Of a stretch of 64,000 nucleotides of DNA, positions 22,832 through 34,534 are shown piece by piece (within the stretch, counting starts at the first letter, position 1; each line of letters opens with the position of its first letter). The stretch is taken from NCBI RefSeq assembly GCF_000003855.2, contig NW_003101642.1, forward strand, positions 124,001 to 188,000, given 5' to 3'. Both the position numbers and the translations under genes were made by a program. A model generated the notes under the pieces. That model did no database searches and had not been told where the DNA came from. It saw nothing but the letters and a program-made list of their open reading frames with translations. Origin of the DNA: Blastomyces gilchristii SLH14081 (lineage: Eukaryota; Ascomycota; Eurotiomycetes; Onygenales; Ajellomycetaceae).

Positions 22832-24369
22832 ATGGTCAAAGCAGGTTAGTTATGCTCCAAAGAGCTATCATGTTGTCTAGGGAAAAGGCTTCTTCTAACT
22901 AATTGCTAGTCGTTCTCGGTGCCTCTGGTGGCATTGGCCAGGTGTGTGCTTCCTATATCGACTACGGGACACCCAAAAACAGCCAAGATATACAAAGAAA
23001 CCAATTTCAAATTGTTCTTAATCAGGTAGTATATGAAGCGGATACTAACTCTGCTCTCAATATATCTCTAGCCGCTTTCCCTTCTCCTCAAAGCCAGCCC
23101 TCTCGTTGATCAGCTCGCTCTTTACGATGTCGTCAATACCCCAGGCGTTGCCGCTGACCTCTCTCACATCTCCTCCATTGCCGTATGTATTCCCCGATAC
23201 ACCACAGATATGAATTGGAATGCTAACAATCGTCTATATAGACTGTCAAGGGATATCTACCCAAAGACGACGGCCTTAAGGATGCCCTCACTGGCGCTGA
23301 TGTCGTCGTCATCCCCGCCGGAATTCCTCGTATGCAATCCCATACATCTCACCTCGTACCTATTCCAGAGCTGAATTAACCACGTTTCACCCCATCAGGA
23401 AAACCCGGTATGACCCGCGATGATCTGTTCAAGGTCAACGCCGGAATCGTTCAGACCCTCGTCAAGGGCATCGCAGAGCACAGCCCTAAGGCTTTTATTC
23501 TCATCATTTCCAACCCCGTCAACTCCACTGTCCCCATTGCGGCTGAGGTTCTCAAGGCTGCTGGCGTTTTCGACCCCAAGCGCCTCTTTGGCGTCACCAC
23601 TCTCGATGTCGTTCGTGCCGAGACCTTCACCCAGGAGTTCACCGGTCAGAAGGACCCTTCCAAGACGACCATTCCCGTCATTGGTGGCCACTCCGGCGAG
23701 ACCATCGTACCCCTTTTCAGCCAGGCCAAGCCAGCTGTCAACATTCCTGCGGATAGATACGATGCCCTTGTAAACCGTAAGTCGAATCTTTGACACCTGC
23801 AATTGACCAATCCGTTTGTACTAGTCACTAATTAAGGAAACAGGCGTCCAGTTTGGCGGTGACGAGGTCGTCAAGGCCAAGGATGGAGCTGGCTCTGCCA
23901 CCTTGTCCATGGCTTATGCTGGTTTCCGGTAAGTTCCCCTCCCCTCCCTCTCTAACGGTTTTCGGATATAATGTACTGTACATGTACTGCACATTGACTA
24001 ATAATGAACCCAGCTTCGCCGAGAGCATCATCAAAGCCTCCACGGGCGAGAAGGGTATTGTCGAGCCAACTTACGTCTACCTTCCTGGTGTTGAAGGAGG
24101 CGATGCTATCAAGAGCAAAGTCGGCTTGGATTTCTTTTCTATCCCCGTAGAACTGGGCGTAAGTAAACCAAGCCACCCCAATGGAATTAACTTTGGACAG
24201 ATGCACACAGACTAATATATGAAAACAGACTTCCGGCGCAGAAAAGGCCCAGAACATCCTCGGCGATATCACGGAGCAGGAGAAGAAACTCCTCGAAGTC
24301 TGCATCAAGGGCCTCAAGGGCAACATCGAGAAGGGCGTCGAATTTGCTCAGAGCCCACCCCCAAAGTAA
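22832..24369 (+). CDS. NAD-dependent malate dehydrogenase (non-mitochondrial form)
   Basis: Interconverts malate and oxaloacetate using NAD. Eight exons: 22832-22844, 22910-22941, 23072-23182, 23242-23329, 23399-23776, 23844-23928, 24014-24158 and 24229-24369. The product (about 330 residues) begins [19 protein letters not shown], so the Rossmann GxxGxxG starts at residue 8 with no room for a transit peptide. Active-site features are visible: [16 protein letters not shown] (mobile loop Arg), [15 protein letters not shown] and the catalytic His in [15 protein letters not shown]. The end is QSPPPK, so there is no C-terminal SKL-type peroxisomal signal. This points to the cytosolic isoform (Aspergillus MdhC type), though another peroxisomal route is not excluded. 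Exon 1 is only 13 nt. Confidence 0.94.
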
Positions 24370-25221
24370 ACTCCCAACCCAACCCAGCCCGCTCTATTAA
24401 TTCCTTCTACTCCTACCCTCCATCTTCATCATCAGCATCATAATCATAGCCAAAAATGAAATTTCTTGCGCTCCAATTCAACCGTCCATCCATTAGCGCT
24501 TGTTCATTCCCCAAAAGTGAACCGCACCTTTTTTCTTTTTTCCTTTTTTTTCCTTGCATCCCTTGCCCTAGGCATCCGCCCAAACCGAAGAATAGAAGAA
24601 AGGCACAAAAACACGAACTGTAAGCGAGAGGCATGTTTACTAATTAATGGTTTTATTTCCCTCCCTCCTTTTCCGGCGGATAGGCTCTAGGATCATCATA
24701 TAAGACAGACACAAGCATACACAGCATAGATCGCGATGAGACAACGCATATGGAACAAAAAAGAAATACATTCAGCTTTCCCTCATACATTTCTATATAG
24801 CGAGTGCCTTGGTAGTGGGTCAGCAAGGGCCGGGTTGGTGGTTTCGGCTTTAAAGAAAAAAAGATGAACCTAATACAAGAATGAATAGAATGGCATGTTC
24901 TTTAGAAAATGAATACATGCGTCACGTTTCAATTCCTTCCGGCACCACCTGTTGGGGCATTTCCTCCTACTTGTTCCATGGTACCGACTATCGAAGGAAA
25001 AGATGAAAATGAAAAATGAAAATGTAATAGAGAAAGATAGAATGCAGAAAGGAGACTCGGCAAGTATCCATGAAAATTTGATTTCATTAAACCCTAAGTT
25101 CCGTAAACATGTACGAACTCCTAGTAACTCCAAAGAAATAAATCAAAATGAACAAATAACCCTACAAAATAGCACAGGCCAGGGTATTTATTTACTCAAG
25201 TTAGGGGGTATCTCAACATGT
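24370..25221. other. Convergent intergenic, MDH / TRS33
   Basis: No gene seen. 3' flanks with T-rich and A-rich stretches on either side. Confidence 0.6.
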
Positions 25222-26440
25222 TCATGACTTGGGGTGTTGTAATTGCTGCTGTGGCTGTGTTGGCGGTTGCGTTATCTGCATCGTCTTGATCTGAAATGTT
25301 GCGCTGGGGAGGTCTGACGACTCAGCTTGCACGGTGGCGGTTATGCCCATGCTTGCTAGGCCACCGCGGATTATCCCGCAGGGGAACCAGAGGTACTAAA
25401 CGTTGAGTTAGAGAGGGCTTGCTTGGATGTTAAGTTCTGCGGGGTGCGCGGGTCTTGCAGATAAAGGGGGAAAAATTGGCGGGTAGCTGATGATCCACTT
25501 TGATATCCTTTAATTTCTTTCGCTTTTGCTGGGATACTTACTGATTGTGCCTTTGCGGTGGCTTCGTTCCGATTTGACATACTCATTCGTATCAAAGGGC
25601 GGAAGGCGTTATCGGTTAGAACGTACACGCCCTACAGACAGAACTTTAGTGATATGTTCACCCTGATACGCACGACGCTTGATCCAATTATCAAAGGGTA
25701 ACGGGGTAGATAGAATGGAATAGAGCGTCGCTTGGGAAGTGAAAATGGGGTGAGGGTATGTTGGGGAGTTGAAACCCCTTCCTGGTGTTTGCTTCAGTAC
25801 CCTATGGTTCGTTTTAAGATTATCAATTTGCTTCCGGAATAAAATCGTCCAAAAATCTTTGCAAAGGAATTTTATCACATCGAGATTATCTGTGAATCGG
25901 GGTCTGTCTCGTGAAAATCTATCGGCGCATCCGATACATATGATATCAGTTAGCCAATGTTGGTCCAACATAGAGAAGGGATATCGTGCGGTATGCAAAT
26001 GGGAAATTGTAGTAGCACGAAATAGATCACCAGTACGGGGATATAAGAAAACGATTGGAGAAGAAGATATGTAGGAATATACGATATCGTACATCCATTC
26101 GTCACCAATGCTCACTCCCAATCCCAGTCCAGAAATGCACAGGAAGCTGGAGTATACCAATCTATACATCTTCGATATATGGGGCATATCTCCATGTATA
26201 TTTGCCTCACCTCTCAGCCAACCCTTGTCCAACTCGAAACCCCAACGTCTCCAATCTATAAAACGTAGCTTCGCGATGCTCTTCTTCGTCCAATTTTCCT
26301 TCCACACCTGATAGTTCCTCCGCTAGTCGCTCAGCCATTGGCACTAGTTCTATGAGGAGTAGATCTAGACATGACGCGCTGACGAAACGGGCATGCGGGT
26401 CCGATACGTTGAACGGTTGGGGAAGTGTGTCGACGGACAT
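25222..26440 (-). CDS. TRS33: TRAPP complex subunit Trs33 (TRAPPC6 / Bet3 family)
   Basis: Core subunit of the TRAPP tethering complexes, which act as exchange factor for Ypt1/Rab1 at the Golgi. Exons on the minus strand: 26440-26211, 25918-25801, 25631-25542 and 25395-25222. Spliced motifs match TRAPPC6: LGFRVGQGLAER, FSRDRPRFTDNLDVIKFLCK, FRKQIDNLKTNHRGVYVLTD and YLWFPCGIIRGGLASMGITA. The end carries a Gln/Pro-rich extension (QITQPPTQPQQQLQHPKS). Intron 1 is long for this window (292 nt). The start is the first ATG (MSVDTLPQPFNVSDPHARFV). Identity is clear from the conserved block spanning exons 1-3. Confidence 0.93.
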
Positions 26441-27642
26441 CTGACTGAGAGGGCGGGGTGTAGGGTTGATGCTTTTGTTCGTGCGGAGAACCGCTGGGGA
26501 TTTAGGATAAGTTGTTCGGAGCGGAACGAGAAGGGACCGGTGCTGTTTTATTTGGGAAAGTATTAGGATTGCAGGGTGTCTGAGAGTTGAAGAAGTATCA
26601 TTCTTTTAGTGTCTGTGAGGATTTTGAGGAGTAATTGAGGCGTAGAAGGAGAGTTTATTGAAATGTGAAGAGAGAGAGAGCTTTCTTATCTGCGGAGGAT
26701 GGGATGGGGATGGTAGATAACTAGTTACCTAATCCGGTTAAGCTCTTCATCATTTATATACATCGGTTTTTATAACTAACTTCACTGTGAATTATATCAT
26801 CTCACTAATACTCAGATAATAATCAAGAATTCAGAGAAATTTAGACGAAGTAATAGGAAAGTTGAAACTCTTATCCTATATAATAGAAGGTTACAGATAA
26901 AAGAAAATATTAGCTTAACTGACAGCTATATCCATTATTAAATAGATACATAGATTATCTTCTCACTATGATAATGTCTTCTCTGAAGAAGAGATATTGA
27001 AAATTATTAGACATAAAAATTTAATGTGAGAATCATCCATATTATTAAGAATACAGTAGTCTATGATTGCCAATACTCTCTTGTGTACGAATATAGATTG
27101 ATTACTGTTTTAATCAAAACAAAGCATTGCGCTTAGGCTATTAGAGGAGAATGATATAGAACCTCATGTTCTCGGTTCGGTTTGTTTATGGGGTTTGACG
27201 GTTTCTAACGCGTCTCACTTTGAAAACCAAGGAAAGACAACGAGGGGAAGACAAGGCATATGCAATGGGACTTGGGCAACAATCCACGTTTAATCATTTC
27301 TAGATATTCTAGCTCAAGGGAAAAAAAATATGTATCATTGGCTCCCGAACGCCTCGCTCCACAAGGTTGCCCGTATTATCCCTAATTCAAATAACGTAAA
27401 TGCCCATGCTACGTGCGGGTGGTGTAGCAGGCAAGCAGACGGTAGATGGCGACAATCCCCGGCCAAAACGATTCCTTGCGCCGAGACTTCCTTTCACACA
27501 AGTGAAAGAGAACAGAATAAAATATACGAATGAAATAGAAGACTGCGCTGGAAAGCAGGTAGCAATCGAAAATCTTCCCAGACAAAAACCTCTTGTAAAC
27601 CACAATAGTCGATTATTGACATTTTGGTGAATAAAAGATTTT
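26441..27642. other. Intergenic with an AT-rich islet
   Basis: TRS33 upstream region followed by an AT-rich stretch (about 26717-27120) resembling the degenerate repeat block at the right end, then the 3' flank of the SUMO ligase gene. No gene seen. Confidence 0.55.
26717..27120. repeat. AT-rich degenerate islet, probable RIP-mutated relic
   Basis: About 400 bp with abrupt AT enrichment and few CpG, no open frame, bordered on the left by TAACTAGTTA...CCGGTTAA, a motif also seen at 47888. Looks like a solo-LTR-sized relic. Identification is inference. Confidence 0.45.
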
Positions 27643-29627
27643 TTAGGCATCATAATAAAACGGGTTCGCGGCTGGAGAGTTAGATTCACTCTGACTGGAG
27701 AGGCCAAAACTGGCATTGCTCACGTTGGCCCGTGGGGCAAAATCTGAATACCGATGTCTCGAATATTGACTGGAGCTAAGTTGTAGGTGTGGGCGCTTTG
27801 CGGGACGAGGAGGTTCCTCCTCTTCATCGTCGCTTATAGTCAAGTCAATGACCTGGCTAGCTGGTCGTTTATTATTTGGTGTTGGCCAAGAGGCAGACTG
27901 AGTGGATGAAAGTTCCCCAGCCTGTGCTGGTGGGGTGCGGTGAAGGGTCATTGCGGTAGACGGCTCCTGTTTTAGGGAGACTACTCGTGAATCTTGGATT
28001 TCTATTAAATCATCATCCCTGCCATCGGTTGCGGGGGATGGGTCTCCGCCCGGTGTCAGATTGTCACCGTCTCTTGATATATGCCACGTGCCGTCTGGGT
28101 CAACTGTAACTTGATCAAGGCTCGGCGGTGTCGACCTCAGTATAATATCGACGTATCTAATTGCGTTAGTTAGAGGTAAATAGTGGATGAGTTTGAATCC
28201 TTTGAGAAATACTAATGGCTTACTGGTCGATTTGCAGTGCTTCGAAGTTCGTTGCTTTGTTGCACACAGGACACGTCCACGTCGGAGCCTGCTCTTGCAA
28301 TTGTAGAAACGATGTCGCATCGAAGCACTGGTTATGTAAACAAATCGTAGACCTGCAGGGAACCGCTATTCGAAGGGTTGATAGGGGGCATTTTAATGAC
28401 ATTACGGTAGAAGTCGCAACAATGTCGGCATCTTCGGCTTTGCTTTTCACTAATATTGTTTTGTCAGATATGATTGAGCAGTTCGTGGTACATCCATAAT
28501 CCGAGAACCTCTTACTTTCACGTATAACTTGCTCAGCCGATATTGTTTTGCGATCTCGTAATCGGTTCACCAACTCCTCCACTGAACGTTTTCGAACAAG
28601 GTATATAACTACAAAGTATTTCTACACATAGAAAATTAGTTCAACGAGCCAAAGTAACACATATAGTGATGGGCCAGGCCTGATGAGTAGTTGTTTATGG
28701 CTTGCCTTCTGTGTAAGTGCGTATGTCATAACGACGTGGTTAGCATAGCCAGCCTTCTTTCGGATGAAACCGGTAATGTCTGCAGGCCGCGTTGAACCAG
28801 GCTTGTTCTTCAGCCCTCGTAAGTTTGCCTTAACGTCGTCTAGGTTCGCCTTGAGCTCAACTTGGTGAGGGAAAGTAATGTCACTTTTGGTATACTGAGT
28901 GAGGCCGCTATCTACTGCACAGTAAACCATCACGCGCCAAGATGGGTCATTTTGCAGCCGGGCTGCATTCATCGCTGAAAGGACAACTTTTAGATTTACG
29001 CTATCTCGCGTACTTTCCCTGACTGCAAAGATTTTAGTCATTTGCCGTGCAAAGCATTCTGAGAGCATCTAGAGCTCACCTTTGCATTCTACCACTGGTG
29101 TCAACGGTTCTAGTATAGAATAAAAAGGGCTGTCCTTAAACCTAAGTCGACCTAGGAATGCAATTAGTTCAAAACCAAGTATACATGACCTATGGGAAAG
29201 CATACCATCAGGAAAGGAATGACTTGGAGTCATTGGGAGTGAAAAGGTGGACACTGGTTGCTGCGCATATGTGGACAGTGCAGATTGAGGCTGTTGGTAG
29301 GTAGCAGGAGACTGTGAAGGAGTGGATGGCGGTGGATGTTGAGCTGTAGCATAGATGAATTCTTTCAGTAGATTATATCTATCGTTTTGCCCCGAACGAA
29401 AGCATTGTTCAAGTCCTGGGGGAATCCAATGTCAGTACTGCTTGCTGCCCTTGCGGCTAGAGGGTTTGAGACTTACGGCCAATTATTCGTTCTTGTAAAA
29501 CGGCCTTAACACCCGAGACTGCAAGGCCCTCATATCGCAGTATGTCCTTTAGTTGGGCATTTAATAACGACTTCACCAGAGCTATAACCCGTTGCAAGTC
29601 TGCCATATCCTGTCCTGTTGAAGCCAT
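27643..29627 (-). CDS. SUMO E3 ligase, Siz/PIAS family (SAP, PINIT, SP-RING)
   Basis: Nuclear ligase that transfers SUMO from Ubc9 to chromatin and septin-type substrates. Exons on the minus strand: 29627-29477, 29415-29206, 29151-29080, 29022-28706, 28621-28516, 28449-28224 and 28156-27643. Domains in order: SAP near the N-terminus (LKDILRYEGLAVSGVKAVLQ), PINIT (FKDSPFYSILEPLTPVVECK through VIYLVRKRSVEELV), and the SP-RING zinc site (LKCPLSTLRIAVPCRS, CLHNQCFD, WTCPVCNK). A Ser/Pro-rich tail contains a candidate SUMO-interacting motif, VIDLTISDDEEEE. The fourth intron (28705-28622) starts GC: AAG|GCAAGC. Skipping the small intron at 28515-28450 restores REMKSKAEDADIVATS. Divergent from the YBL028C-like gene. 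Confidence 0.92.
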
Positions 29628-30168
29628 TTCGAGAATTCGTCGACTCTAGGCTAACGGCTACGAAGAGGAGGTGACATAGAAGGGGCCGAGTTTGCTAGGT
29701 ACAAAGGCGGGAGGATACATTTGCGAATAAAGTTACAATAAAGGTCGGTAGGACAGAGCGAAGTGAATCTATGAATCTGGCTGCCGCCTCTCAAAATATC
29801 GTCGCGTTGTTGCCGCCTCCGGCGAAGATGATAGCTCGGATGAAATTATTTAGCGACGGTGACCTCACTCTGCGGGCGGCTGCTGACATAAGCCGATTCA
29901 GGCCAGGCCAGCCCACCCACCCCAGGGAGAATTTTCAAGTCGATTGCTTCCCTCACCAAACCAAGAAGAACTTAAAGAAGAGAGGGATTAAGCTTCCAAT
30001 CACCATTATAGTCATTGACTGCTGTTGCAACGCATATTCAGCGAGGATACCCTGCCCTTCAGGCCCCTTCTGCGGTTTGTTGCGCGACCAGTGTATACCT
30101 GAAAAGCCGTCCCCTCCACATCACCTCTCCACGCCTTGGATTCGAGTTGATATAAGGAACTTCCCAAA
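29628..30168. promoter_or_regulatory. Divergent promoter region, SUMO ligase / YBL028C-like gene
   Basis: 541 bp between start codons with no supportable gene. A TATAAGG-like element lies about 20 bp before the right-hand start. Confidence 0.45.
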
Positions 30169-30701
30169 ATGGCTAAAGGTCTCCGCTCCACCGTTATGAA
30201 GCGCAATAAGGCGAAGCTGCGTGCCGAAGTGTTTGGCCCAGTTGTTGATAGGAGGACTGAAAGGCTTTCAGCAAAACTTCAAGAGCTGGTAGCCAAGCCA
30301 AAAGAAGTGAATATGAATGATGCAGGTATGGAACTAGCCCGCTTAAGTTTTCTCTTACATGCGTTGTAATCTAACATCTGTATCCCAGATAAACTCGATG
30401 TGAGCAAGGAAGGAGAAATCGATGAGGGAAAAGGTGCGCTCGCATCGCAGTCTCTGCTATTTTAAAGCAGACTACAATTCACAATCCTCCTCCCTGACCG
30501 GCCATTCATAATCCTAGCAAAGATGCTGACCTTTGATTTCATGATTTTACAGAAATGGATATTGATGAACAACCGGAAGCAGCTAAGCAACCTGCTGGAA
30601 ATACCGGACGAATCCAGAAAAGAGTTCGACGGAAGACACGGCCCTCGATTACATTTGCAGCACACCCTCAGAAGGCGAAGAGACTCAGCAAGCGGAAGTG
30701 A
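30169..30701 (+). CDS. Small basic nucleolar protein, YBL028C/DUF2423-like
   Basis: Short, highly basic protein (about 115 residues) in three exons: 30169-30325, 30389-30433 and 30553-30701. It opens MAKGLRSTVMKRNKAKLRAE, the hallmark of the DUF2423/YBL028C group, whose yeast member is nucleolar and linked to 60S biogenesis. The middle has an acidic MDIDEQPE segment, and the end is Arg/Lys-rich (RVRRKTRPSITF, KRLSKRK). Function beyond the family link is unknown. The start is supported by the family's MAK opening. Confidence 0.82.
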
Positions 30702-31326
30702 GGGATATCGCCTCATTGATGACTGAGTTTGTTGTCTTGCCTCGCATGATACCCGATGCTCTATCTAAAAGTCATGGTCACTGTTTGGACTCGGCGTACT
30801 AGGAGTGCTATATTGAAATTGGGCATGCCCACTGGCGTTTGCGGATTGTCTGGCTACGTTCCTATATGTTAAATTATCCTCAAATAATAATAGAACTGTT
30901 ATAGACCTAGATTCTTTGCACATTGGAAGTAATTCTTATAAAAGGCCAAAAACAGAAGGATATAGATGAAAGGTAAAAAATTTCTCCAATTAATAAATAA
31001 TCTGAGGATAATCTATAAAAGGAGGAGCTTGTAGATAATCGGTGTACACAGCACATGCTAACTAGATCCAATTTTCAATGGTGGTCGTTGACTTTTTCAT
31101 CATCATATTTGAATATTATTTTTCCTGGTCTTTCTTGGCTCGCGTTGTTTTCTCGCGCCAATCGCCAGTCGAACATCCCAAAAGCCAGACAGAATACTAT
31201 ATAAGCAAGAAAACAACAACCAGACCGAGCAATGGAGAATCAGAGGCATATGAGGGCGAAATCTTCATCAATTTTTCTTGAATTTTTGTTCTTCAAGTAA
31301 CTGCTGATTCGTCCTTGGAAAACATC
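30702..31326. other. Intergenic, AT-rich
   Basis: 3' flank of the small nucleolar gene and GPI7 promoter. AT-rich between about 30870 and 31060. No gene seen. Confidence 0.55.
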
Positions 31327-34300
31327 ATGGCACCAAAATGGCCCTGTTACCTTGCAAACCTGTTGTTCCCCTTGGCCATTCTACTATTCGCCAGCGGCTT
31401 TTTCCCCTATAAACCTTTTATTCCCGGTCTCGCGATGTCTTATGGAGAATCGGGGGACATTCGATCATCTGCGCCCTTTGACAGAGTCATATTCATGGTA
31501 GTGGACGCACTAAGGAGGTAAATTCGGTCTCCGATATTTTGCTTGGTAGACAGATTTCTCATTGCCGATTCTGAACATACAGTGATTTCGTATATTCAAA
31601 TCAGTCAGGCTTTACATTTACTCAAGGGTCAGTAGCATAATATATATCCGAATTTGCGGTATATTTTTACACCTCGTCCTAACCGTCCCATAGGTTGATC
31701 AAAGATGGAGCGGCATTCCCATTTACTGCCCATGCAGGTGCCCCTACGGTCACAATGCCGCGGGTCAAAGCTATCACGACAGGCTCGGTGCCTTCGTTTT
31801 TAGACGTGATTCTTAACCTTGCAGAATCTGATACGTCTTCAACGCTCGTCTATCAGGATACGTGGCTTGCCCAGTTGAGAGCTCGACCTGGTGGGCGCCT
31901 AGTCATGTATGGAGATGATACATGGTTAAAATTGTTCCCGGGGTTTTTTGACAGGCACGATGGCACAACGAGTTTTTTTGTATCGGTTAGTACAATCCCA
32001 CGATTTTCGACGGAATCTCATATATTTAGGAAGCCAAAACGCTGAGGTCTTAGGTTAGGATTTTGTTGAAGTGGATAATAATGTCACTCGTCATGTTCCG
32101 GAGGAGCTTATGATGGAGGACTGGTCTGCAATGATCTTGCATTACCTTGGTTTGGACCACATTGGCCATAAATCAGGTCCAAATAGGTAAGGCCTCTGGC
32201 AATTTCGGCTTCCTTGAATCAACTTCTAATATAGAGCTAGCGCCCATATGCTCCCCAAGCAAAAGGAAATGGACTCGGTTGTTAGGGAAATATATAACGC
32301 TATGGAGAGCCAGGAACATCTTGCGTCTACTCTCCTCGTATTATGTGGTGATCATGGTATGAATGATGCTGGGAACCATGGCGGCGCGTCTCCAGGGGAA
32401 ACTTCGCCAGCTCTCGTGTTCATATCCCCGAAAATCCGACAAATACGGAATCAAGGTCACTCCCTTGAACCACCTTCAGGGCACTTCAAGTACTATCAGT
32501 TAGTCGAACAGTCTGACATCGCTCCTACTCTAGCTGGATTGCTCGGGTTTCCTATTCCACTCAACAGCCTAGGAGCCTTTATACCAGGATTTCTGCCTAT
32601 GTGGAAAAACGGTACGTTAAAAAATAAAAAAAAAAAAAAAAACGGCTTTTCGCAACAATATTTAAAATGAATGTATACTGAGGTTGATCTAGGATTTGAA
32701 AGACTTAAAATTCTTATGGAGAATGCTAGGCAAATTCGTAACGTTGTTAAGACGACGTTCCCGGCCTATGAATTTAGCTATTCTTTCAAAACAGATCTAT
32801 GCACCCCTACACCAAACACGGAACTTGCTTCGCTTGAATGCAATTGGCAAAAGGCATGGCAGTTGGCCAGTGCAGCCCTGGATCATGGTGATCATTCCAA
32901 GGAAGTTGAGAATGCTCTTCTCGCCTTTTGCAGATCTTCTCAAGACGTGATGAGTAGTGCGGCAAGTAATTACAAAATGGAAAGGCTCCACATTGGGATT
33001 TTCCTTGCTGCCCTGGCGGTCATACTATCCAGTATTGCGTCCCTTGGTGTCATGACAGGTGCTAGAACATTTGGTCTTTTCATTTCCATAGGCTACGGCA
33101 TCATGATGTTCGGAAGCAGCTATGTGGAAGAGGAGCAACAATTTTGGTACTGGATTCTCAGCGGTTGGACATTCTATCTCTACGCAAGGCCTTACATTCA
33201 AAGAAGGGGAAAAGACAGCGATGGCGATGGTGGGAGAGCATCGCCTAAATCTGTTCAGATTTGGGCTTGTTTAATCTTTGCTATTTCATCGCGAATTATG
33301 CGACGATGGAATCAAACGGGTCAGAAATTTGCTGCAGAACCTGATATAGCAAGAACGTTCTTCCCGAACCATACGAATATTCTTTGGATACTGATTCTCC
33401 TAACATACACTGATATCTGCCAAAAAATGTTGCGACGTACAACTTCAGCCGGAGCCGCATCATTCTCGCGACTTTTCTTCCCTATCTTAGCCAGCTTTGC
33501 ATTTTTGTTTAAGCTCACCTTTACTTCTGCCGATTCCCCAGAACTCCTCCAAGAGACCTTAATATTAAACCAGCTGATAGAAAGCGTCTCTGGGGTTTCC
33601 GTTATCACCCAGGCCAGGATCGTGCTCACCGGCATTGCCATAGCCCTGGCGTACGTGATATATACAGAAATCCAACGGAAACGAGCGCTCAAAGAATTCC
33701 TCCTCAAAATCCGCAACCAGCATGATGCCCGCCTCCCAAAAATGCTGAATAGCACTCTCACAAGCGTCAGGGTCTCAGGAGATCTCCACGACATTGTGAG
33801 CCTTTTCCTCGTCACTCAATCAAGATCAACTAATATCCCACTGTACCTCATTCTCCGCCTTCAGCATTGGGCCCTCTCCTCCATGAAGCTGTCTGGTGAT
33901 GAAATAACTATCACCTCACTAATACTGCAATACGCAACATTTTTCGCTATGGGCGGCTCCAACTCAATCGCCTCTGTCGACCTCTCAAATGCCTACAATG
34001 GCATCGGTGATTATAACGTCGTCCTCGTCGGTATCCTGACATTTATAGGCAACTGGGCCGGCCCTATTTGGTGGGTTTTCTCGACAAACTCGCTGTTCAT
34101 CGGCGATGACGGATGCACTTCGGCTGTCAATCGCCGCCGTCATGGTAATCATTTGGCACTGCTTACCTTCTTCGTCACGATGAGCCTGTTGGCGGTAATG
34201 GTGGCCTGCACCGTGCTGCGGACTCATCTCTTCATATGGACGGTTTTCTCCCCAAAGTTTTTGTATATCATGGCTTGGAGTTTAGTACAGCATCTGGCTG

Positions 34301-34344
34301 TCAATCTTCTCCTTGGACATGTCATATTCGTGTCGATTTGTTAG
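31327..34344 (+). CDS. GPI7: GPI ethanolamine-phosphate transferase 2 (Gpi7/Las21)
   Basis: ER membrane enzyme that adds ethanolamine phosphate to the second mannose of GPI-anchor precursors. Exons: 31327-31517, 31583-31627, 31694-31985, 32059-32186, 32241-32611 and 32693-34344, giving about 890 residues. After an N-terminal membrane anchor comes an alkaline-phosphatase-like lumenal domain with metal-binding and catalytic motifs FMVVDALR, GAPTVTMPR, LGLDHIGHKSG and LCGDHGMND. The last exon encodes the multi-pass C-terminal half with repeated hydrophobic segments (from about LHIGIFLAALAVILSSIA to VQHLAVNLLLGHVIF). The GxxGETSPALVF motif fits GPI7 rather than MCD4 or GPI13. A T-free A-run (32623-32641) lies in intron 5. 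The stop follows VIFVSIC. Confidence 0.92.
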
Positions 34345-34534
34345 ATAAAAATTTTATCAGCCATGTATAGAGAATACATGCATGTAGAGATTATATATAG
34401 TTTTGGAAATACAAATATCTTACTGGTATCATACAGAATAGAAAGCAAAATAAAATAAAATAATCACAAAACGCCATTGTCCTGCCCCTGAATACCCCGA
34501 TCCCAAAGAAGAAGAAAATTCCAATCGTCCTACA

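Noticed and set aside
25609..26307. 232-codon minus-strand frame
   Set aside because: Reads through TRS33 intron 1 in a different frame from exon 1. Only the part in exon 2 is coding.
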